Counted from the first letter of the stretch, positions 26,156-35,907 are shown. The stretch: DNA of 64,000 bases from Nostoc sp. UHCC 0870 (GCF_022063185.1 NZ_CP091913.1:4042001-4106000); one strand, 5' to 3'. Notes: a model not told the origin generated them from the letters alone. Made by a program: numbers and translations.

Positions 26156-27019
26156 TTATTGATATTTGGCTTCATTTTGAATTTTGTATGCTGTTTTCAC
26201 GTCCATAGTGAATGGTATATTGCTTGAAAGGTTTTTGATCTCTAAAAAGTTATGAGACTCAAGAATTTTATAGAGATTGATATCTTGCTCTAATAAGCAG
26301 GCGTGTCCACTTTCGGGTAAAATTAATTTTTTACTATTGGGTATGATGTTGCCTAGGCGTTGGATTTCGCTAACGGAAGGTAAAAGGCGATCGCTAGCAC
26401 CGGCAATTAATAAAACTGCTTGTTGAAGAGAACGCAACTTATCTTCATCAATTTTAAATTCCCTCAACATGGATACTCGCCAATTCACTGTTTCTGATGG
26501 TACAGAACGCATGGTTTTTAGCAGTTCATGTCTGACATTCCGCGAGATTCGGGGTAAAGACGCTAAAAATGGTAACAAACCTAATGCGCCGACATCATAA
26601 AAACATCCTGGGACTAAGTACATTAGTTGCGATGTCCAATCTAACCAAGGTCTGAGTCCAAAGGCGGATGCTGGGTTAATTAGAATGATGCGTTTAAATA
26701 ATTGTGGGGCTTGGGTTGCTACTTTCATCGCCAAGCAACCGCCAAAGGACTCACCACATAAATAAACTGACCTTTGGGAACTTTTCTCTAATTCCGCATG
26801 GATTAAGTCTAATACGTTACTGGTGAGTGCTTCCCATGTAGTCAAGTCTTGACGGGGGATTGCCAAACACCGGACATCAAAGCCTACTTCTAGTCCTGCT
26901 GTTTGCGATCGCAATAGTTGACCTGTTCCATCCATTCCCGGTAAATACACAAATAGCGGGTATTCTGGCTTGACTTGTCTAGGTGTGAGAAAACACGGCT
27001 TTAGTTCAACTTCTGGCAT
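26156..27019 (-). CDS. Alpha/beta hydrolase, phytyl-ester-synthase-like
   Basis: A 287-residue alpha/beta hydrolase. The oxyanion region is YLPGMDGTG near residue 25, the nucleophile is S91 in CGESFGG, an Asp occurs in AGASDRLLPS and the His in PESGHACLLEQD. The sequence resembles the hydrolase half of plant phytyl ester synthases and related thylakoid lipases. A likely role is handling of acyl lipids or phytyl esters. A lysophospholipid-type acyltransferase gene (27546-28271) lies upstream on the same strand, the other half of the plant protein. Substrate not determined from sequence. Confidence 0.75.
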   Translation of the reverse strand: MPEVELKPCFLTPRQVKPEYPLFVYLPGMDGTGQLLRSQTAGLEVGFDVRCLAIPRQDLTTWEALTSNVLDLIHAELEKSSQRSVYLCGESFGGCLAMKVATQAPQLFKRIILINPASAFGLRPWLDWTSQLMYLVPGCFYDVGALGLLPFLASLPRISRNVRHELLKTMRSVPSETVNWRVSMLREFKIDEDKLRSLQQAVLLIAGASDRLLPSVSEIQRLGNIIPNSKKLILPESGHACLLEQDINLYKILESHNFLEIKNLSSNIPFTMDVKTAYKIQNEAKYQ

Positions 27020-27545
27020 TGTGGCAAAATTTCAGTCACGTTCTCGGTTTTATTTATATTTACCCTAGTAAAATCCAAAATTCTACATAACTAGGACAAT
27101 AAAAGGTTTGAAGCGCAGTCGTCAAAGTTAAGATCCTTTTGGAATCATAGCTTTAAATGTAACAAGCACTTTAGATTTATTTTAATAAGTTAATAATTAC
27201 TTAACCTAAATTCAAGAATACATGAATCTGCTAGTTAATAGCAGTTTAAATCAAGAATATGAATAAACAATAAAGCAGTCACATATAAATCTATGCTTGT
27301 ACGGATGTACCAATGTCTGATCAAGATGTTTTTAATTACTATTAAGTATAAGAACAGTTAAATTTATGTAACTTTGATCAGGATTACTGATGATTACTAT
27401 AGGAATTTCATATATTAATCCTCTTCCATCTATGATGTTTACGAGATTTCAGGCATTAACCAGGGGTTTCGATTTTCATTAATGGTGTGGAATTGCTATA
27501 TCCTGGTTAATAAGAGTTATCAATTCGTAAAAAACATCTACAATT
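27020..27545. other. AT-rich intergenic region
   Basis: 526 bases between the acyltransferase and hydrolase genes. It is AT-rich with no open frame of note, no tandem repeat and no clear terminator hairpin. It probably contains a promoter for the hydrolase gene near 27020-27100. Confidence 0.5.
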
Positions 27546-28271
27546 TTAATAGCAGCCTTGCATCAGTAAGTGAGCAATTTCACGGTGACAGTATGTGGTT
27601 AGTTCAGCTACGACGTTTTTTGCCTGTTTGCCGTGATATTGGTGTTGATGTTGAGATGTAATCCAATAAGGGCGACCAATTAACACAGCAACTCGACGAT
27701 AAATTACCAGGGGATGCCAACCAGATTGATTAAATAAAGGTTCAGAAGGGTCGAATAGACTTAACAATCGCAAGGGGAAAGCGGCTGTGTTCACCTCCTC
27801 TATAGAGGCGATCGCAATTGGTAAGACTCCTAAATCTGGTATATCAGAACGTAACGCCAAATGAGCAAACCCGCGACGAAATTCACCTACTTGATGGGGT
27901 TCGGTGTATTTCACCATTGGATTAGCACCTTCAGGAAACACTCCCACCATCTGTTTTCTTCGTAATAGTTGCTGGGACTGCACAAAAAAGCTTTGCTGTC
28001 GCTGTTGGTTTTCTTCTAGAGGAAAACAACCTAATTGTCCTGTGACAATCTCTCGCAAAATCGGTACTTGTCCCATGTAGTGATGGCAAGCAAAGCGAAT
28101 CGGACTTTCTAAAGCTGCCATTAAAATCAGGGCATCCATAAAACTGCGATGATTGCTCACTACTAACAAACTAGCATCTTGGGGAATGCGATCCTCGTAA
28201 TAACGAAACATATTTGTTGAGAGTGTAGCCAAGAATGATTGAGAAATGTCTAGAGGTCTATTTAGACTCAT
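27546..28271 (-). CDS. Lysophospholipid acyltransferase-like protein
   Basis: A 241-residue acyltransferase of the PlsC/LPLAT superfamily with the catalytic H41-x4-D46 (NHRSFMDAL) and the FPEGANP motif. It is distinct from plsC at 18148 and from the paralogue at 51767. Similar proteins act on glycerolipids or on alcohols such as phytol and plastoquinol. Position next to a phytyl-ester-synthase-like hydrolase hints at a shared pathway. Confidence 0.78.
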   Translation of the reverse strand: MSLNRPLDISQSFLATLSTNMFRYYEDRIPQDASLLVVSNHRSFMDALILMAALESPIRFACHHYMGQVPILREIVTGQLGCFPLEENQQRQQSFFVQSQQLLRRKQMVGVFPEGANPMVKYTEPHQVGEFRRGFAHLALRSDIPDLGVLPIAIASIEEVNTAAFPLRLLSLFDPSEPLFNQSGWHPLVIYRRVAVLIGRPYWITSQHQHQYHGKQAKNVVAELTTYCHREIAHLLMQGCY

Positions 28272-28624
28272 AGCTAATCTGTATATTTTCCGTAAAATAT
28301 CGCAGTTTATCTTGACTTAATTTTTACATTTCTTTACTATTCTCATGACTGTCTTAAGGTAGAAATGTTTTATAAGCAGAAGCGAGCAAATATGAATTAT
28401 TGGGTAGTTTACATTACCTATAACTATAGATGTAATAAGAAAAATCACCTGGATTTGTAGTAGTTAATTTCCCGTTTATATAAATAACAAAATCATGCTT
28501 AATGTCGTAAATTTGCTAATATAAAGTTGTTGTTGGAAAAAAGTACACCAATGTTATATAATTGCTTGGCTTTGCTTTTAGAATTAAAAGATTAAACGTT
28601 TTAATAATTTGATTTTTATTTTGC
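28272..28624. other. Divergent promoter region
   Basis: 353 AT-rich bases between the divergent acyltransferase and metG genes. It must hold promoters for both. I see no T-box, riboswitch-like fold or tandem repeat. Confidence 0.5.
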
Positions 28625-30211
28625 ATGAATATAGTGAATAAAACAGAAAAGACATTTGCATTAACAACCCCCTTATATTATGTAAACGATGTACCGCACG
28701 TAGGTAGTGCTTATACAACAATGGCAGCAGATACGCTGGCGCGGTTTTATCGGTTGCAAGGAAGGCAAGTATTACTAATTACAGGTACAGACGAACACGG
28801 GCAAAAAATTCAGCGATCGGCAGAGAGTTTAGGTAAAGCACCACAAGAGTTTTGCGATCAAATATCGGCTAGTTTTGCGTCCTTGTGGGAGTTACTGAAC
28901 ATTAAATGCGATCGCTTCATTCGCACAACCTCACCGCGCCACGAAGCCATCGTTAAAGAATTCTTCCAACGAGTCTGGGAAGCTGGCGACATTTACCAAG
29001 GTCAACAAAAAGGTTGGTATTGTGTATCCTGTGAAGAGTTTAAAGAAGAGAGGGACTTATTAGAAGGCAATCGCTGCCCTATTCATACCAACAAAGAAGT
29101 TGAATGGCGAGACGAACAGAACTATTTCTTCCGTTTATCGAAGTATCAAACCCAATTAGAGGAATTTTACCAGTCTCACCCAGACTTTATTCAACCACAA
29201 AGTCGTCGCAATGAAGTTTTAAACTTTGTTAGCCAAGGTTTACAAGATTTTTCCATTTCACGAGTGAATGTAGATTGGGGTTTTCCTGTCCCTGCTGATC
29301 CCAACCATACCTTATATGTGTGGTTCGATGCCCTGCTGGGTTATGTCACAGCTTTGTTAGACGCTGATAGTACCCCCACCTTAGAAAATGCCCTAGCCAA
29401 ATGGTGGCCGATTAACCTGCACTTGATTGGTAAAGATATCCTCCGCTTCCATGCTGTTTATTGGCCGGCGATGTTGATGTCAGCCAACTTACCTCTACCA
29501 GAAAAGGTGTTTGGTCATGGGTTTTTAACCAAAGATGGCCAAAAAATGGGCAAAAGTCTGGGTAATACCCTTGATCCTATAACACTAGTTCAACGCTATG
29601 GTAGTGATGCCGTTCGTTATTACTTCCTTAAGGAAATCGAATTTGGCAAAGATGGCGACTTTAATGAAATTAGATTCATTAATGTTTTGAATGCAGATTT
29701 GGCAAATGATTTAGGTAATTTGCTCAATCGCACCTTAAACATGGTGAAGAAATACTGCGCTGAAAATGCGCTGTCAGTTAATAACGAAGCTGTTCCTGCG
29801 GAAAATCCTTTGAAAGCCATTGGGTTACATTTAGGGGAAAAAGTTAAACTAGCCTACGAATCATTAGCGTTCAACCAAGCTTGCGAAACTGTGCTTTTAC
29901 TGGTGCAAGCCAGCAACAAGTATATTGATGACCAAGCACCGTGGACACTATATAAACAAGGGCAAAAACAGGAAGTTGAGACTGTACTTTACACAGTTTT
30001 AGAATCTGTTAGACTAGCAGCTTATCTGCTTTCCCCAGTGATTCCGAATATCAGTACCGATATCTATCAGCAACTGGGCTTTGGAATGGATTTTAATGAA
30101 CAAACAGCAAGTTTTGATACCCATTCACAATGGGGATTACTATCCAATCAACAAAACTTGGGGAAACCCCAACCGATTTTTAAACGCATAGAACTACCAA
30201 AAACTGATTAG
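28625..30211 (+). CDS. metG: Methionyl-tRNA synthetase
   Basis: A 528-residue class I synthetase charging initiator and elongator tRNA-Met. The HIGH-type motif is HVGSAYT (about residue 24), the zinc knuckle is CVSC followed by CPIH, and the KMSKS motif is KMGKS at 307-311. It lacks the C-terminal tRNA-binding domain found in longer MetRS; a free protein with that domain (CsaA-like) is at 9627-9959. The ATG at 28625 is the only sensible start. Confidence 0.96.
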   Translation: MNIVNKTEKTFALTTPLYYVNDVPHVGSAYTTMAADTLARFYRLQGRQVLLITGTDEHGQKIQRSAESLGKAPQEFCDQISASFASLWELLNIKCDRFIRTTSPRHEAIVKEFFQRVWEAGDIYQGQQKGWYCVSCEEFKEERDLLEGNRCPIHTNKEVEWRDEQNYFFRLSKYQTQLEEFYQSHPDFIQPQSRRNEVLNFVSQGLQDFSISRVNVDWGFPVPADPNHTLYVWFDALLGYVTALLDADSTPTLENALAKWWPINLHLIGKDILRFHAVYWPAMLMSANLPLPEKVFGHGFLTKDGQKMGKSLGNTLDPITLVQRYGSDAVRYYFLKEIEFGKDGDFNEIRFINVLNADLANDLGNLLNRTLNMVKKYCAENALSVNNEAVPAENPLKAIGLHLGEKVKLAYESLAFNQACETVLLLVQASNKYIDDQAPWTLYKQGQKQEVETVLYTVLESVRLAAYLLSPVIPNISTDIYQQLGFGMDFNEQTASFDTHSQWGLLSNQQNLGKPQPIFKRIELPKTD

Positions 30212-30380
30212 TCCTTTAGTTTTTTTAATTTTTGATTAATCCTGTTCTAGTTCCATTTTTTATTTTTTCTGAAAAAATAACGGGGCTAAACTTAATTATT
30301 AGCCTCGGAACGTTATCATAAGCCGATAGTATTCTCAACTTGAAAAATTCTATCAAAAATATCAAAGATAAAAATGAGGT

Positions 30381-31013
30381 ATGACAACAATGTTGAATAA
30401 CTTAGAAAATGACTCGATATTTACGCCTGAGCAGGTTTTAGAAAATCGAGGTCGTGTTGCAATATTTATTGATGGCTCAAACCTATTTTATGCAGCTTTG
30501 CAATTAGGAATTGAGATTGATTACACGAAACTACTGTGTCGCTTGACAGGCGGTTCTCGGTTGTTACGAGCTTTTTTCTATACTGGTGTAGACCGCACCA
30601 ACGAGAAACAACAGGGGTTTTTGTTGTGGATGCGACGGAATGGTTATCGAGTCATCGCTAAAGATTTAGTACAGCTACCAGATGGCTCTAAAAAAGCCAA
30701 CCTAGACGTAGAAATCGCCGTAGATATGATGGCGTTAGTGGATTCTTATGACACCGCAGTCTTGGTTAGTGGTGATGGGGATCTGGCTTATGCAGTCAAT
30801 TCCGTCAGCTATCGTGGTGTCCGGGTGGAGGTTGTAAGTTTGCGTTCTATGACTAGTGATAGCTTAATTAATGTTAGCGATCGCTACATTGATTTAGAGG
30901 CTGTCAAAGAAGACATTCAAAAAACCCCACGCCAAAGCTATCCCTATCGACCTTTATCTGGTATGGGATTTTTAGATGATACCAGCGATGGACACCTAGA
31001 AATTCATGATTAA
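30381..31013 (+). CDS. LabA/DUF88 NYN-domain protein
   Basis: A 210-residue protein with a PIN-like NYN domain. The acidic residues expected for a metal-dependent ribonuclease are present in FIDGSNLFYA, DVEIAVDMMALVD and SGDGDLAYAV. The C-terminal 35 residues are Pro-rich. The family includes LabA, a regulator of circadian output downstream of KaiC in Synechococcus, and other NYN proteins that act as RNases. The stop codon TAA shares a base with the ATG of lptC, so the two genes are translationally coupled. Confidence 0.85.
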   Translation: MTTMLNNLENDSIFTPEQVLENRGRVAIFIDGSNLFYAALQLGIEIDYTKLLCRLTGGSRLLRAFFYTGVDRTNEKQQGFLLWMRRNGYRVIAKDLVQLPDGSKKANLDVEIAVDMMALVDSYDTAVLVSGDGDLAYAVNSVSYRGVRVEVVSLRSMTSDSLINVSDRYIDLEAVKEDIQKTPRQSYPYRPLSGMGFLDDTSDGHLEIHD

Positions 31014-32239
31014 TGCAGTATAAACAAGAGCATTCAAAAACAAGCACAAATTTAAATCAACAGGGGGGAATTAGCAAAACTTCCCCCCCCTTTTCTTTAC
31101 TAAAAAGTCATTGGTATTACCTACCTTTAACTATTTGTTTAATGCTTGGTTTAGTCGCTTGTGGAGTTAAATCTCCTATAAATAATCAAGCAAATACTTC
31201 TGATTCATCAAGACAAGATAGCAATTTGACTTTCTTTGATGTCACCCTCGAACAAGCAGATGAAGTAGGAAGACCAGTCTGGAGAGTCAAAGCTAAACAA
31301 GCACAATACACCAAAGAAAAACAAATTGGTGAAGCGCAAAGTCCCTTTGGAGAACTATATCAAGATGGCAAAGTAGTTTACCAAGTCAAAGCCGAAAAAG
31401 CAGACATTGAACAGGATGGTAAACAACTATTTCTCAAAGGAAAAATAGTAGCTACAGATCCTGCAAACGGGATTATTTTGCGGGGGAATGAATTGGAATG
31501 GCGACCTCAAGAAGATTTATTAATTGTCCGTAACCAAATTAATGGTAGTCATAAACAACTTCAGGCTGTAGCGCAGGAAGCAAGAGTAAAAACCCGCGAA
31601 CAACGCATGGAATTTTCGGGAGGTGTAGTAGCAACCTCCGCCGATCCCCAAGTGAAAATGCGAACTGAGCATTTAATTTGGCAGATTAAAGCAGAAACAT
31701 TAATCAGCGATCGCCCCATTCAAATTGACCGTTACAAAAATAATCAAATTAGCGATCGCGGTAAGGGTAATTCCGCCGAAGTCAATTTAAAAACTAAGAT
31801 TGCCACACTAGCAAAAAATGCTCAATTAGAGTCATTAAATCCCCCAGTCCAAATCACTAGTAACTCCTTGACTTGGAACATGAACGGGGAAACTGTCAGC
31901 ACAAATACACCTGTACGTGTGTTTCACAAAGCAGAAAACTTAACTGTGACTGCTAACCAAGGTGAAATGAAAATCCCTCAGAAAATAGTTTATTTAATAG
32001 GCAAAGTCAACGCTATTGGGCAGCGTCGTCAGACCTTGAATGCTCAAAGAATGACTTGGTATCTAGACAAAAAATTATTAGAAGCCCAAGGAAATGTAAC
32101 TTATCAGCAAGTTGATCCCCCCGTAAATTTCAAGGGGGAAACGGCTGTCGGTAATCTGCAAACCGAAAATATTATTGTTAAAGGGGGCGGTTCTGGGAAC
32201 AGGGTGGTGACAGAGATTATTCCTAATATGAGGGAGTAG
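31013..32239 (+). CDS. lptC: LptC-family lipopolysaccharide transport lipoprotein
   Basis: A 408-residue protein with a lipoprotein signal (LTICLMLGLVAC, lipidated C50) and a long periplasmic domain of repeated beta strands typical of LptC/LptA jellyrolls (FFDVTLEQADEVGRPVWRV, FGELYQDGKVVYQV). It is twice the length of E. coli LptC, as is usual in cyanobacteria, where the extra C-terminal part looks like a second LptA-type beta stack. It helps carry LPS from the inner to the outer membrane. Coupled to the preceding LabA-like gene by a one-base overlap. Confidence 0.85.
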   Translation: MQYKQEHSKTSTNLNQQGGISKTSPPFSLLKSHWYYLPLTICLMLGLVACGVKSPINNQANTSDSSRQDSNLTFFDVTLEQADEVGRPVWRVKAKQAQYTKEKQIGEAQSPFGELYQDGKVVYQVKAEKADIEQDGKQLFLKGKIVATDPANGIILRGNELEWRPQEDLLIVRNQINGSHKQLQAVAQEARVKTREQRMEFSGGVVATSADPQVKMRTEHLIWQIKAETLISDRPIQIDRYKNNQISDRGKGNSAEVNLKTKIATLAKNAQLESLNPPVQITSNSLTWNMNGETVSTNTPVRVFHKAENLTVTANQGEMKIPQKIVYLIGKVNAIGQRRQTLNAQRMTWYLDKKLLEAQGNVTYQQVDPPVNFKGETAVGNLQTENIIVKGGGSGNRVVTEIIPNMRE

Positions 32240-32275
32240 GGATTGGGGACTAGAAGGGAGAAAAGGGAGAACTTA

Positions 32276-32316
32276 CTTCCTCTACACCCCTACACCCCTA
32301 CACCCCTACACCCCTA
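32276..32316. repeat. CCTACAC tandem repeat
   Basis: About five CCTACACCC units lie between the convergent lptC and D-Ala-D-Ala carboxypeptidase genes, ending at the stop of the latter. Similar units occur near 22580. Confidence 0.8.
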
Positions 32317-33633
32317 ACTTCTAAACACAATTTCATTGCGCTTAGTATTACCTAGTTCTGGTAATGATTTAGCTGTATGTGGCGTGAGGGCATTAGGAAC
32401 GCTGGGAGGGATTTGTAACTGCTGTACCAGACTTTGCAAGAGTTTGTCTTGTTGTTGGCGGAAAGCTGTGATTTGCGAACCACGGTTAATAATGGCAAAC
32501 CAAACTAAACCGCGATCGCGTGTTGGGACAACCCCAGCTAAAGCACTGACATCTCGTAAAGTCCCAGTTTTCATCACAGTTGCAGCCGGTAAACGCCGAT
32601 ACTGCATTGTCCCTCGGTGATCGAATCCAGAGGTGGGAAACAAATCAGCCAAGTTGAGTTGGTCAGCAGCAGCAGCTTGCTGAATTGCCATTAGCATCGC
32701 ACAAGCAGCCCTAGGAGAAATGCGATTTTCTTGTCCCAGTCCTGAACCATTAATTAACTGAATTTCTGCCTCTGGCACATTAGCCATTTTTGCGGCTTTT
32801 ACCTGGACTACTGTATGTCCACCTACCGATTCTGCCAGCATCTGCGCCATTTCGTTGTTGCTGTAAACGTTCATCTCCTTGATTAATTGCTTCAGAGGTA
32901 GAGAACGGTGACGCACTAGTAAAGTCTGTTGGGGGTTAGGCTGGGGTGCAAATTTGACTTGACCTGCAATCACAAGCTGGGGTTTAGGTGTACCCTTGGG
33001 CATGATGGAATGAATGTAATTTGCTGGACGAGTCCAAGTTTTGGAATTGAGAGATTGCTTGAGCATTTGTCCAGCTAACAGGGGATGGCGTTGGAAATTC
33101 ATGGCGAAATTGCCAGTAATCACTAAATTTCCCTTGACTTGCTTGATCCCCATTTTGTTGAGAGTATTACCCAAAGCGATCGCTTCCTCCCAAACAAACA
33201 TCGGGTCGCCACCACCAGTAATGACTAAATCTCCTTGTAAAACGCCCTTTACTACTGGCCCTGTAGCACTGATCATGGTATCGAATTGGTGGTTAGAACC
33301 CAAAGTTTTCAAAGCCACCAACGAAGTTGCAATCTTGGTGAGAGAAGCCGCAGGTAAAGGTGTTGTACCCTGATGATCAGCCATCAGCACAGGCCCTGAC
33401 TGCATCCAAATTCCCTGACTTTGAGTGAGATTTTGCGCGATTAACTTAGATTTTAATAGCCCTTGGAGATATTGTTTAACAGTATTAGCCCCTGCTGGAT
33501 TGGGATCGGGTGCAATCACTAAGCCAGGACTACTTTGCCAAGTTAGTGCATCTAAGGCATCTGACGGCTTGATTTGAACTCCAGCCATCTCCAGCCAGAG
33601 AGATACCAAACCTGAACCCAACAATTCCAGCAT
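32314..33633 (-). CDS. D-alanyl-D-alanine carboxypeptidase/endopeptidase (PBP4 type)
   Basis: A 439-residue penicillin-binding protein of the S13 family with the three active-site motifs: SLTK at 97-100, SNN in VYSNNEMAQ and KTG in VMKTGTLRD. It trims D-Ala from, or cuts cross-links in, peptidoglycan in the periplasm. The N-terminus (LLGSGLVSLWLEMAGVQ) is a weak signal or anchor. The GGGDPMF segment belongs to the inserted domain typical of DacB proteins. Confidence 0.9.
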   Translation of the reverse strand: MLELLGSGLVSLWLEMAGVQIKPSDALDALTWQSSPGLVIAPDPNPAGANTVKQYLQGLLKSKLIAQNLTQSQGIWMQSGPVLMADHQGTTPLPAASLTKIATSLVALKTLGSNHQFDTMISATGPVVKGVLQGDLVITGGGDPMFVWEEAIALGNTLNKMGIKQVKGNLVITGNFAMNFQRHPLLAGQMLKQSLNSKTWTRPANYIHSIMPKGTPKPQLVIAGQVKFAPQPNPQQTLLVRHRSLPLKQLIKEMNVYSNNEMAQMLAESVGGHTVVQVKAAKMANVPEAEIQLINGSGLGQENRISPRAACAMLMAIQQAAAADQLNLADLFPTSGFDHRGTMQYRRLPAATVMKTGTLRDVSALAGVVPTRDRGLVWFAIINRGSQITAFRQQQDKLLQSLVQQLQIPPSVPNALTPHTAKSLPELGNTKRNEIVFRS

Positions 33634-33978
33634 GATTTAATCCTCTTAGGATGTAACAGAACACAACAATTTGGTTTACTGTGCTACTATACGGGATTTT
33701 TGGTGTAAATCAGTATTGAGCCGTAATAATTGGTGTTTTTTCCCTCTCTGGGTAGATTAAATTACATGGTTTTTGTATCTGTTTTGACAATTCCTCAAAG
33801 TTGAGCGTTGATTCAGAGCGATCGCAGATATATTCACTAAGTTATCGACATTTACCAAATTCTTCAATATAAATAAAATAAGCAATTTATTTATACTCCT
33901 CTATAGCAAAGAACCCCGGTTTATCCAAGAAACCGGGGTTCTGAAGTACAGCAATTATCAAAAATCAATACCAAATAT
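33634..33978. other. Intergenic region with a repeat-type hairpin
   Basis: 345 bases between two minus-strand genes. It contains the 13-bp perfect hairpin at 33910-33942 and a HIP1 site near 33818; otherwise AT-rich with no gene seen. Confidence 0.55.
33910..33942 (-). terminator. Perfect hairpin, likely terminator of the LOG-family gene
   Basis: AGAACCCCGGTTT (33910-33922) pairs perfectly with AAACCGGGGTTCT (33930-33942) around a 7-base loop. It lies 37 bases beyond the stop of the LOG gene. On the minus strand it is followed by TTGCTATAG, not a long T run. The same ACCCCGGTTT palindrome type is dispersed in Nostoc genomes, so it may be a repeat used as a terminator. Confidence 0.55.
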
Positions 33979-35049
33979 CTATTTTTTTTCTGGATGCAAT
34001 TGCTCTTTTGAAGCAGGCATTCCCATCTGGTTAATTGCCGCAATCATTTGATATAAGCGTCCTAAATCTCGTTGATTAAAGTATAAAACTATCCGTGGTA
34101 GGTCAAAAGTTTCGTCCTGATTTTCTTGGGGTAACGTCGGACTTTTTTCAATTCGCCCTTTCACAATAATGTCACTAAATTGATCATTGAGATATTCAAC
34201 TTCTGCATCTGATAATTCTTGCATTAGGCGAATTACCAACTGATCACCTACATAGCGACTAGAGTGATAAACCTGGTAAAAACGGGTAATAGCATCACAA
34301 GCTACTTCCAAGTTATCGGTGACAGTGTAAAGACTGGGATCTTCAGGACTGACCAGACCTTCTTTTACCAAATGCTCATTAATGTACTGACTCCAAGATT
34401 GCCAATAATCACCGCCGGGGTGGTCGATTAAAACCACGGGTACAGGGCCAAATTTACCCGTTTGGCTCAACGTCATACACTCAAAAGCTTCATCTTGAGT
34501 ACCAAAGCCGCCAGGGAATAAGGCGACAGCATCACTTTCTTTGAGGAGAAATAATTTGCGGGTAAAGAAATATTTAAAATGAATCAGTTTAGGATCGCCC
34601 TCAATAATTGGGTTAGCTTCCTGTTCAAAAGGTAACTGAATATTTAAGCCAAAAGAATTTTCTCGTCCCGCACCTTCATGACCAGCTTCCATAATTCCAC
34701 CACCGCCACCAGTCATGACCATAAAGCCCAACTTGGTGATAGCACGCCCAAATTGTAAAGCCATTTGGTACTCTGGGGTTGCTGAAGAGAGACGAGCCGA
34801 CCCAAAAATAGTGACTTTGCGGACGTGTCGATAGTCATAAAATAGCTCAAAGCCTCGCTCCATATCTGCTAGAGAAGCAGATAATATCTTCCAATCGAGG
34901 CGATCAATATCACTATCAGCTAGGCGAATGATGGTAGCTAAAGCCTGCTGAATGAGTTGCTGATGCTTTAAAGTCGGTAAGCGATCAATTAATCCAGCGA
35001 TATCCGCTTGGAGAGACTCGAATGTGTCAAACGACGCAGATGAAGTCAT
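33979..35049 (-). CDS. LOG-family (TIGR00730) protein
   Basis: A 356-residue protein with the LOG/lysine-decarboxylase-like Rossmann domain: FGSAR, MTGGGGGIMEAGHEGAG and PGGFGTQDEAFE, the PGGxGTxxE motif. LOG enzymes release cytokinin-type bases from nucleoside monophosphates; bacterial members hydrolyse AMP-like nucleotides. An N-terminal helical extension (about 75 residues) and a C-terminal extension of about 60 make it longer than the typical 190-residue LOG. The ATG at 35049 is preferred to a GTG at 35064. Confidence 0.85.
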   Translation of the reverse strand: MTSSASFDTFESLQADIAGLIDRLPTLKHQQLIQQALATIIRLADSDIDRLDWKILSASLADMERGFELFYDYRHVRKVTIFGSARLSSATPEYQMALQFGRAITKLGFMVMTGGGGGIMEAGHEGAGRENSFGLNIQLPFEQEANPIIEGDPKLIHFKYFFTRKLFLLKESDAVALFPGGFGTQDEAFECMTLSQTGKFGPVPVVLIDHPGGDYWQSWSQYINEHLVKEGLVSPEDPSLYTVTDNLEVACDAITRFYQVYHSSRYVGDQLVIRLMQELSDAEVEYLNDQFSDIIVKGRIEKSPTLPQENQDETFDLPRIVLYFNQRDLGRLYQMIAAINQMGMPASKEQLHPEKK

Positions 35050-35099
35050 GAGAACTGCCAACACAATGGCATTATATTTTACCTAATTTTGGCGTGCAA

Positions 35100-35230
35100 T
35101 AACCATTGGGCGTTGGGAATTGGGAATCGGGCATTGGGAATTGGGTTTTTTCTTCCCTATCTTCCCTATCTTCCCTATCTTCCCCAGTCCCCAGTCCCTA
35201 GTCCCCAGTCCCCAGTCCCTAGTCCCCAGA
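35100..35230. repeat. Several short tandem repeats in a row
   Basis: GGGAATTGGGAATCGGGCATT units (35109-35146), then four ATCTTCCCT units (35158-35185), then CAGTCCC and TAGTCCC units (35185-35228). Upstream of the LOG gene, non-coding. Confidence 0.85.
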
Positions 35231-35378
35231 ATTTATCAGTGGCATTTCGACTCTATTTTTTTAGAGCATAAAAGGTTTGTAAGGCGCGAAATTGATCGCC
35301 TCACAAACTTACTGACAAATATTGACTTAAATTTAATCACCAATCGACTAATCAACAGACATTGACTACTGATTGAAT

Positions 35379-35702
35379 TCAAAGATACTTTTCTAAAGTG
35401 TTAGCTAATGTAGTTTTAGGTACTGCACCAACTACCATGTCAACCTTTTGCCCATCTTTAAAGATCATCAGGGTGGGGATACTGCGGATACCGTACTGAC
35501 TGGCAACTTGGGGATTTTCATCCGTGTTGACTTTCACAACTTTTATTTGACCTTCGTACTGAGATGCGATTTCCTCAACGACAGGTGCGACCATTCTGCA
35601 AGGCCCACACCAAGGGGCCCAAAAATCAACTAAAACAGGTACATCGCTGTCGAGTACCTCTTGCTTAAAAGTAGAATCTGTAACTTGTGCGGCTGCTGAC
35701 AT
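35379..35702 (-). CDS. trxA: Thioredoxin
   Basis: A 107-residue m-type thioredoxin with the redox motif WCGPC at 31-35, and the cis-Pro in SIPTLMIF. It reduces disulfides of light-regulated and peroxidase proteins using electrons from ferredoxin or NADPH. The Yfr1 RNA gene lies 128 bases upstream on the same strand. Confidence 0.97.
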   Translation of the reverse strand: MSAAAQVTDSTFKQEVLDSDVPVLVDFWAPWCGPCRMVAPVVEEIASQYEGQIKVVKVNTDENPQVASQYGIRSIPTLMIFKDGQKVDMVVGAVPKTTLANTLEKYL

Positions 35703-35829
35703 GCCTAAAAACCTTTGCCAATTATATTTCTGACTTTCGTGAAAATTCTACCATAGCAAAAACATCAGCCAGAAAGAGAAGGATGTACATTTGCAAAGAA
35801 CTCCAGAATTTATTCACAAATATACAGAC

Positions 35830-35902
35830 AAAAGGAACCGCCCGAACAGTAGTCCGGGCGGAGTGTGGTGTGAGGAGTGAACGGAAACATGCGTCTCCGC
35901 TT
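35830..35902 (-). ncRNA. yfr1: Yfr1 small regulatory RNA
   Basis: On the minus strand the order is a 5' hairpin (CGGAGAC, loop GCAT, GTTTCCG), the unpaired motif ACTCCTCACAC that defines Yfr1 in cyanobacteria, then a strong hairpin CCGCCCG/CGGGCGG followed by TTCCTTTTGT as terminator. A TACAAT -10 box lies 6-11 bases upstream of the inferred 5' end. The location between trxA and the guaB-type gene is the conserved yfr1 position. Yfr1 is known to base-pair through the CU-rich motif with porin-type mRNAs. The ends are estimates. Confidence 0.9.
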
Positions 35903-35907
35903 TCTCT

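Noticed and set aside
28272..28624. Possible T-box or riboswitch upstream of metG
   Set aside because: No specifier loop, antiterminator motif or terminator hairpin is visible in the leader.
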